This document shows, piece after piece, positions 60,727 through 64,000 of a stretch of 64,000 bases of DNA; positions within the stretch are counted from its first letter, which is position 1; each line of letters opens with the position of its first letter. The notes beneath the pieces were generated by a model, which was not told the origin of the DNA, ran no database searches, and saw only the letters and a program-made list of their open reading frames with translations. Location: NCBI RefSeq assembly GCF_003573695.1, contig NC_039362.1, positions 1,462,929 to 1,526,928 on the forward strand, written 5' to 3'. Both the position numbers and the translations under genes were made by a program. This DNA is from Papaver somniferum (lineage: Eukaryota > Streptophyta > Magnoliopsida > Ranunculales > Papaveraceae).

Positions 60727-63029
60727 TGATGAGTGCCAAATATTGTATATATTTATCCCTTTTTGTTGGCATTTAACTCATCTTTTGTGCATTAATTCTA
60801 CATTTTATCCCATACTCTGTATTTTCATTGTTTTCAAGAATAAATATTTTTCTTGCTTAATTTTATATTTTTAGGTAATAAATAAAGTCTGGATGAATTG
60901 CGGAGCGGAATAGAACAGAAAAGTAGTGAAAAGTCGGGAGGAGTTACGCAAGGAAGCGGCGAAGAATGGTGGGAACAAGTCCAAAAAGCTAGGAATGGGC
61001 TCAAGAAGGAAGAATTGTTCTTAAAGAAGATATGGGCTTGACATACCCAGGGCCCAAAACCCTTACTCAAACCCATTTCCACTATCCAAGCCCGTTTCGG
61101 ATTTCAGCCGTCAGATCGAAGCATTTCATCATCCTACGGTCGCTCCATCATCGCACATCAAACTCCGAAGCTCTCGCTTTACATCGCAACGCCCATCTCC
61201 ATCTTGGGCCGTCCTTTTCGTTGCATTCCTTCATCCGACGGTCGCTCCTATATGCTCCTATCTCACCGTTAGATCCACCTACCAGCTTCGCATCCAGTGG
61301 CTTACCGTCTCTGGACATCGAACCTTGATACCCCCGCTCAACACCTAATCACCGAACCCTATACTACCCAAAACAAACAGACCCTCCACCATTCTCCATC
61401 GTCTTCTCTCCCTCACCATCTCCGTCTGCAAACTCCATCACCACCACCACCAACTCTTCCAGCGCCATCACCTACTCCATCAACAACTCTCCACCGAATC
61501 ATCTAAACCCATCACACCTATCATTACCCTCACGTCCTACGCCATCTATTCCACCAATTTCACAACCCTAGTTTCTGTTAGGGTTTGGGAATTTGTGAAC
61601 TAGGTAGTAGAGGAAGCTAGATGAAGAAATTAACACATGGGAATGGAGCAAGGAGTGATTATAGAGCATGGGTCGAGGTCAGTTGGGATCAATTTCAACA
61701 AATTAGGTGAGCTTCACCAACCCTAGTTCAACTGTTTTGGGGGGAAATTGGGGGAAATTCTATAACTTGTAATTGGATATAAATTGAGGTTTGGGGGGAT
61801 GTGTTAGAGGGGATCTCTGGACTAGCCAGCAGAGAGAATTGAAGAAAATTTTATCTTGATTCCAATTCCAGTTTTTTAGGCAGTTAACAGTTGAATGTGT
61901 GCATTTTCATTTATCTTGAATGTTGTATGTTGTGTTTAATTTATCTTATTTGATGAATGTTGTTGCTATTAACATGTTTAGTATGAGCTAAGTTACTGCA
62001 TCTAAGGCTCAGATGAAGCCTTAGCGCACTGTTGAATGATGAATTATTAGGATAGACATCTTAATGCCTGTTTTGCTTGAGTAATGAGAAGAAGTTAGTG
62101 CTTTGATATGCCTGTGATTGACTGTGCTGTCAAAAGACAGTCAATACTAGGGGCAAATCAGTGAGCAAACTGATTTTCTTCCCATTATAGTTGTATGCTT
62201 AAGATCTTCATATCAACCTAGAATTGCATTGTTTGGCTAGGACACAAAGGTGAATTCTAAGCCTTAGCTTAGCCACAACCCTTTTTACAGTCGCTTTCAA
62301 TTTCAATTCTGTTTTGGTTCCCTGCTCAGTTAAATTTCTTAGATATCTTGTTTAGTTTTTCTTGCATTTTGAAGCCCGTTGTGCACTGAAATCAGTGCAC
62401 AAACTCCTCCTTGCCCTTGGCTTACAGCCTTGGTTCTTTGCTGTTTTGTCATTTGCCATCTGCTATTTAATCTTAACTGTTTTATCTTCACTGTTCACTT
62501 CCATTGTAAATGCTTCCATTGTTTCATTGTCTTTACCACTGTCACTTTAGTGTTTTTGTCTCACTGTTTTCTTATTCACTTCATCTGTTTTCTTTCTCTG
62601 TTTCTTTGTCATTGTAGACTGTTAGGTTAAGGCCAAAAGCCCAGCTCATTGCTAGGGTGAAGCAAAAGCCCATGTTCTACTTCATTACAAAAGCCCAGAT
62701 CACTGTTAGGGTGCCCAAGGCTCAGTTCAGTCCATCCGTAGTCCAAAGGCCCAAAGCCCAGTTCATTCTTATAGAATAAGGCCAAAGCACAAACTCAATC
62801 AAGAGCCCAGTGCACTTCAAAACCAAAGCCAAGCCCACTGTGCCTAGAAGTTACCAAAGCCCAATAGCAACTTAGAAGCCCAAAATAGATACACACTCCA
62901 AACACACCCCAGTCCCTGTGGATTCGACCCGTACTTGCACGAGCTACAACAGACGACCGTGCACTTGCGGTATAACCGTAGGCCCGTTTTTATTGCTCTT
63001 CATATTTACACACCTTTCCGGGCCCACCA
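60727..63029 (+). mobile_element. Solo-LTR-like element, copy 2, inside the LINE
   Basis: This 2303 bp unit starts TGATGAGTGCCAAATATTG and ends GGGCCCACCA. CCAAC at 60722-60726 and 63030-63034 is an exact 5 bp duplication, and removing the element plus one CCAAC restores the LINE frame (MPT then TSKPPIYIG). It is homologous to 10045-12291 in opposite orientation. Near its end are AAGCCCA-rich sequence (62630-62890) and TCCCTGTGGATTCGACCCGT, a word frequent near the 3' ends of plant LTR families. It has no coding frame of substance. Confidence 0.87.
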
Positions 63030-63034
63030 CCAAC

Positions 63035-64000
63035 CACATCAAAACCTCCAATTTATATAGGAGTTCAGTTCAAACATGGAAGGGAATTCAATCAAACCTT
63101 CGCACCCCTCTTACAAAGATTAGACCGAAAAGCTAATTGATGGATGACAAAATGCCTAACTCCGGTCGGAAGACTCACGCTAATCACAACATCCCTAATA
63201 ACCACAGGAAATAAAATCATGCAAATACAAAACCTACGAAGCAATATAACAAACAAATAGATCGTATCACCAGAGTTTTTTTTTCGGGACACGACTCAAC
63301 TACCAAAAAACTACACCCTATAGGATGGAATAAAGTAACAAAACCATTATCCAAAGGAGGATTAGGAATAAGGATGAGTAGTGATTATAATAAAGCGTTA
63401 CTCATGAAGAGAATCTGGAATCTTCATGAACAACCTAATTATATATGCGGAAGTATCTTCAGTGCAAAATATCTTGACCTACAACCAATACTACAAGGCA
63501 ATGATTCCATACCCTCCTCCGCCAATCCTCAATGGAGACAACTAGCGGCAATTTTACCAACCATGCAGCATCTAATATTCCATCGTATTAGAAATGGATT
63601 ATCAACTCCAATAGAAGACAATTGGATTCCACACTCACCACTCCAAAACCCAACACAATGCTACCCAATCCGATTGGTAGCAGATATCATCGACCTAATA
63701 ACACAAACATGGAATCATGAAAAATTAAGCAGCCTTCCCAATCATATAATTCAAAAAATCATAAACATCCACCTACCCCAAAATGGCTCTCAAGATAAAA
63801 TTATCTGGCCACACTCAAAATCTGGAAGCTACACTACTTCAACGGGATATACATGTCTAACCCAAGGTCAACCGACACACACCCCACTGCCGCCTACCAA
63901 ATTTATATGGACCTTACCATGTCCACCAAAAATTCGGATTTTCTTGTGGAAAGCCGTCAATGAAGGATCACCAACCTTCTCCCTCCTCCACAACATCCAT
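63035..64000 (+). pseudogene. LINE, 3' part of the split copy
   Basis: This continues the LINE after the insertion: YIGVQFKHGREFNQTFAPLL, WMTKCLTPVGRLTLITTSLI, HPIGWNKVTKPLSKGGLGIR, MKRIWNLHEQPN, then the zinc-binding region ending in TLPCPPKIRIFLWKAVNEG at the window edge. Frame changes and a stop (near 63133) are present but the 63300-64000 part is largely open. The 3' end lies outside the window. Confidence 0.85.

Noticed and set aside
61032..61506. Plus-strand frames of 69-98 codons rich in Pro, Ser and Thr
   Set aside because: They are inside the solo-LTR-like element and not conserved as frames in the copy at 10045-12291.

Overview
This is a repeat-dense piece of plant nuclear DNA. It is AT-rich and has spliced genes with GT-AG introns. 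Its Copia and Gypsy LTR elements carry plant-type primer-binding sites, and its LINEs are of the plant type. The two recognisable host genes look like those of a eudicot. A poppy relative (Ranunculales) is my impression only and was not tested. I saw no tRNA, rRNA, CRISPR or prokaryotic-style operon.

Layout. 1-1054 is unassigned. 1060-9582 is an 8.5 kb minus-strand Copia element with 2.3 kb LTRs and an AGATG target duplication on each side; it keeps a frameshifted gag and shows no pol. 10045-12291 is a solo-LTR-like element with a TTGAG duplication. 13154-13990 and 16082-16880 are two copies of a repeat whose core is a long hairpin built of ~28 bp units. 17431-18822 is a three-exon 2-oxoglutarate dioxygenase (ACC-oxidase-homolog type) with three frameshifts. 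It converges on 19098-25864, a 13-exon minus-strand gene related to heparan-alpha-glucosaminide N-acetyltransferase. That gene's 469-codon exon model closes perfectly, but it carries two in-frame TGA codons and a damaged splice donor. 26-28 kb holds small DNA-transposon-like debris. 28.4-38.9 kb is an old segmental duplication with two LINE 3' ends and two copies of a small secreted, arabinogalactan-peptide-like gene. 39-41 kb is a divergent Copia LTR, and 41.8-44.4 kb is probably a chromovirus-type LTR.

44.4-59.3 kb is a nest. A pol-less Gypsy (Athila-like) 3' half lies on the plus strand and abuts a truncated Copia 5' LTR. That Copia element is interrupted by an Athila-like 5' half on the minus strand, then resumes and ends in its 3' LTR. 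59.6-64 kb is a decayed LINE whose reverse transcriptase is split, codon for codon, by a second copy of the 10 kb solo-LTR-like element (60727-63029, CCAAC target duplication).

Functionally, only the two enzyme genes and the small secreted peptide look like host genes, and both enzyme genes appear disabled. Everything else is transposon-derived. No new defence or metabolic system was found. The most unusual structures are the repeated hairpin element, the adjacent pair of freshly damaged enzyme genes, and the two Gypsy halves that break at the same point in the protease.
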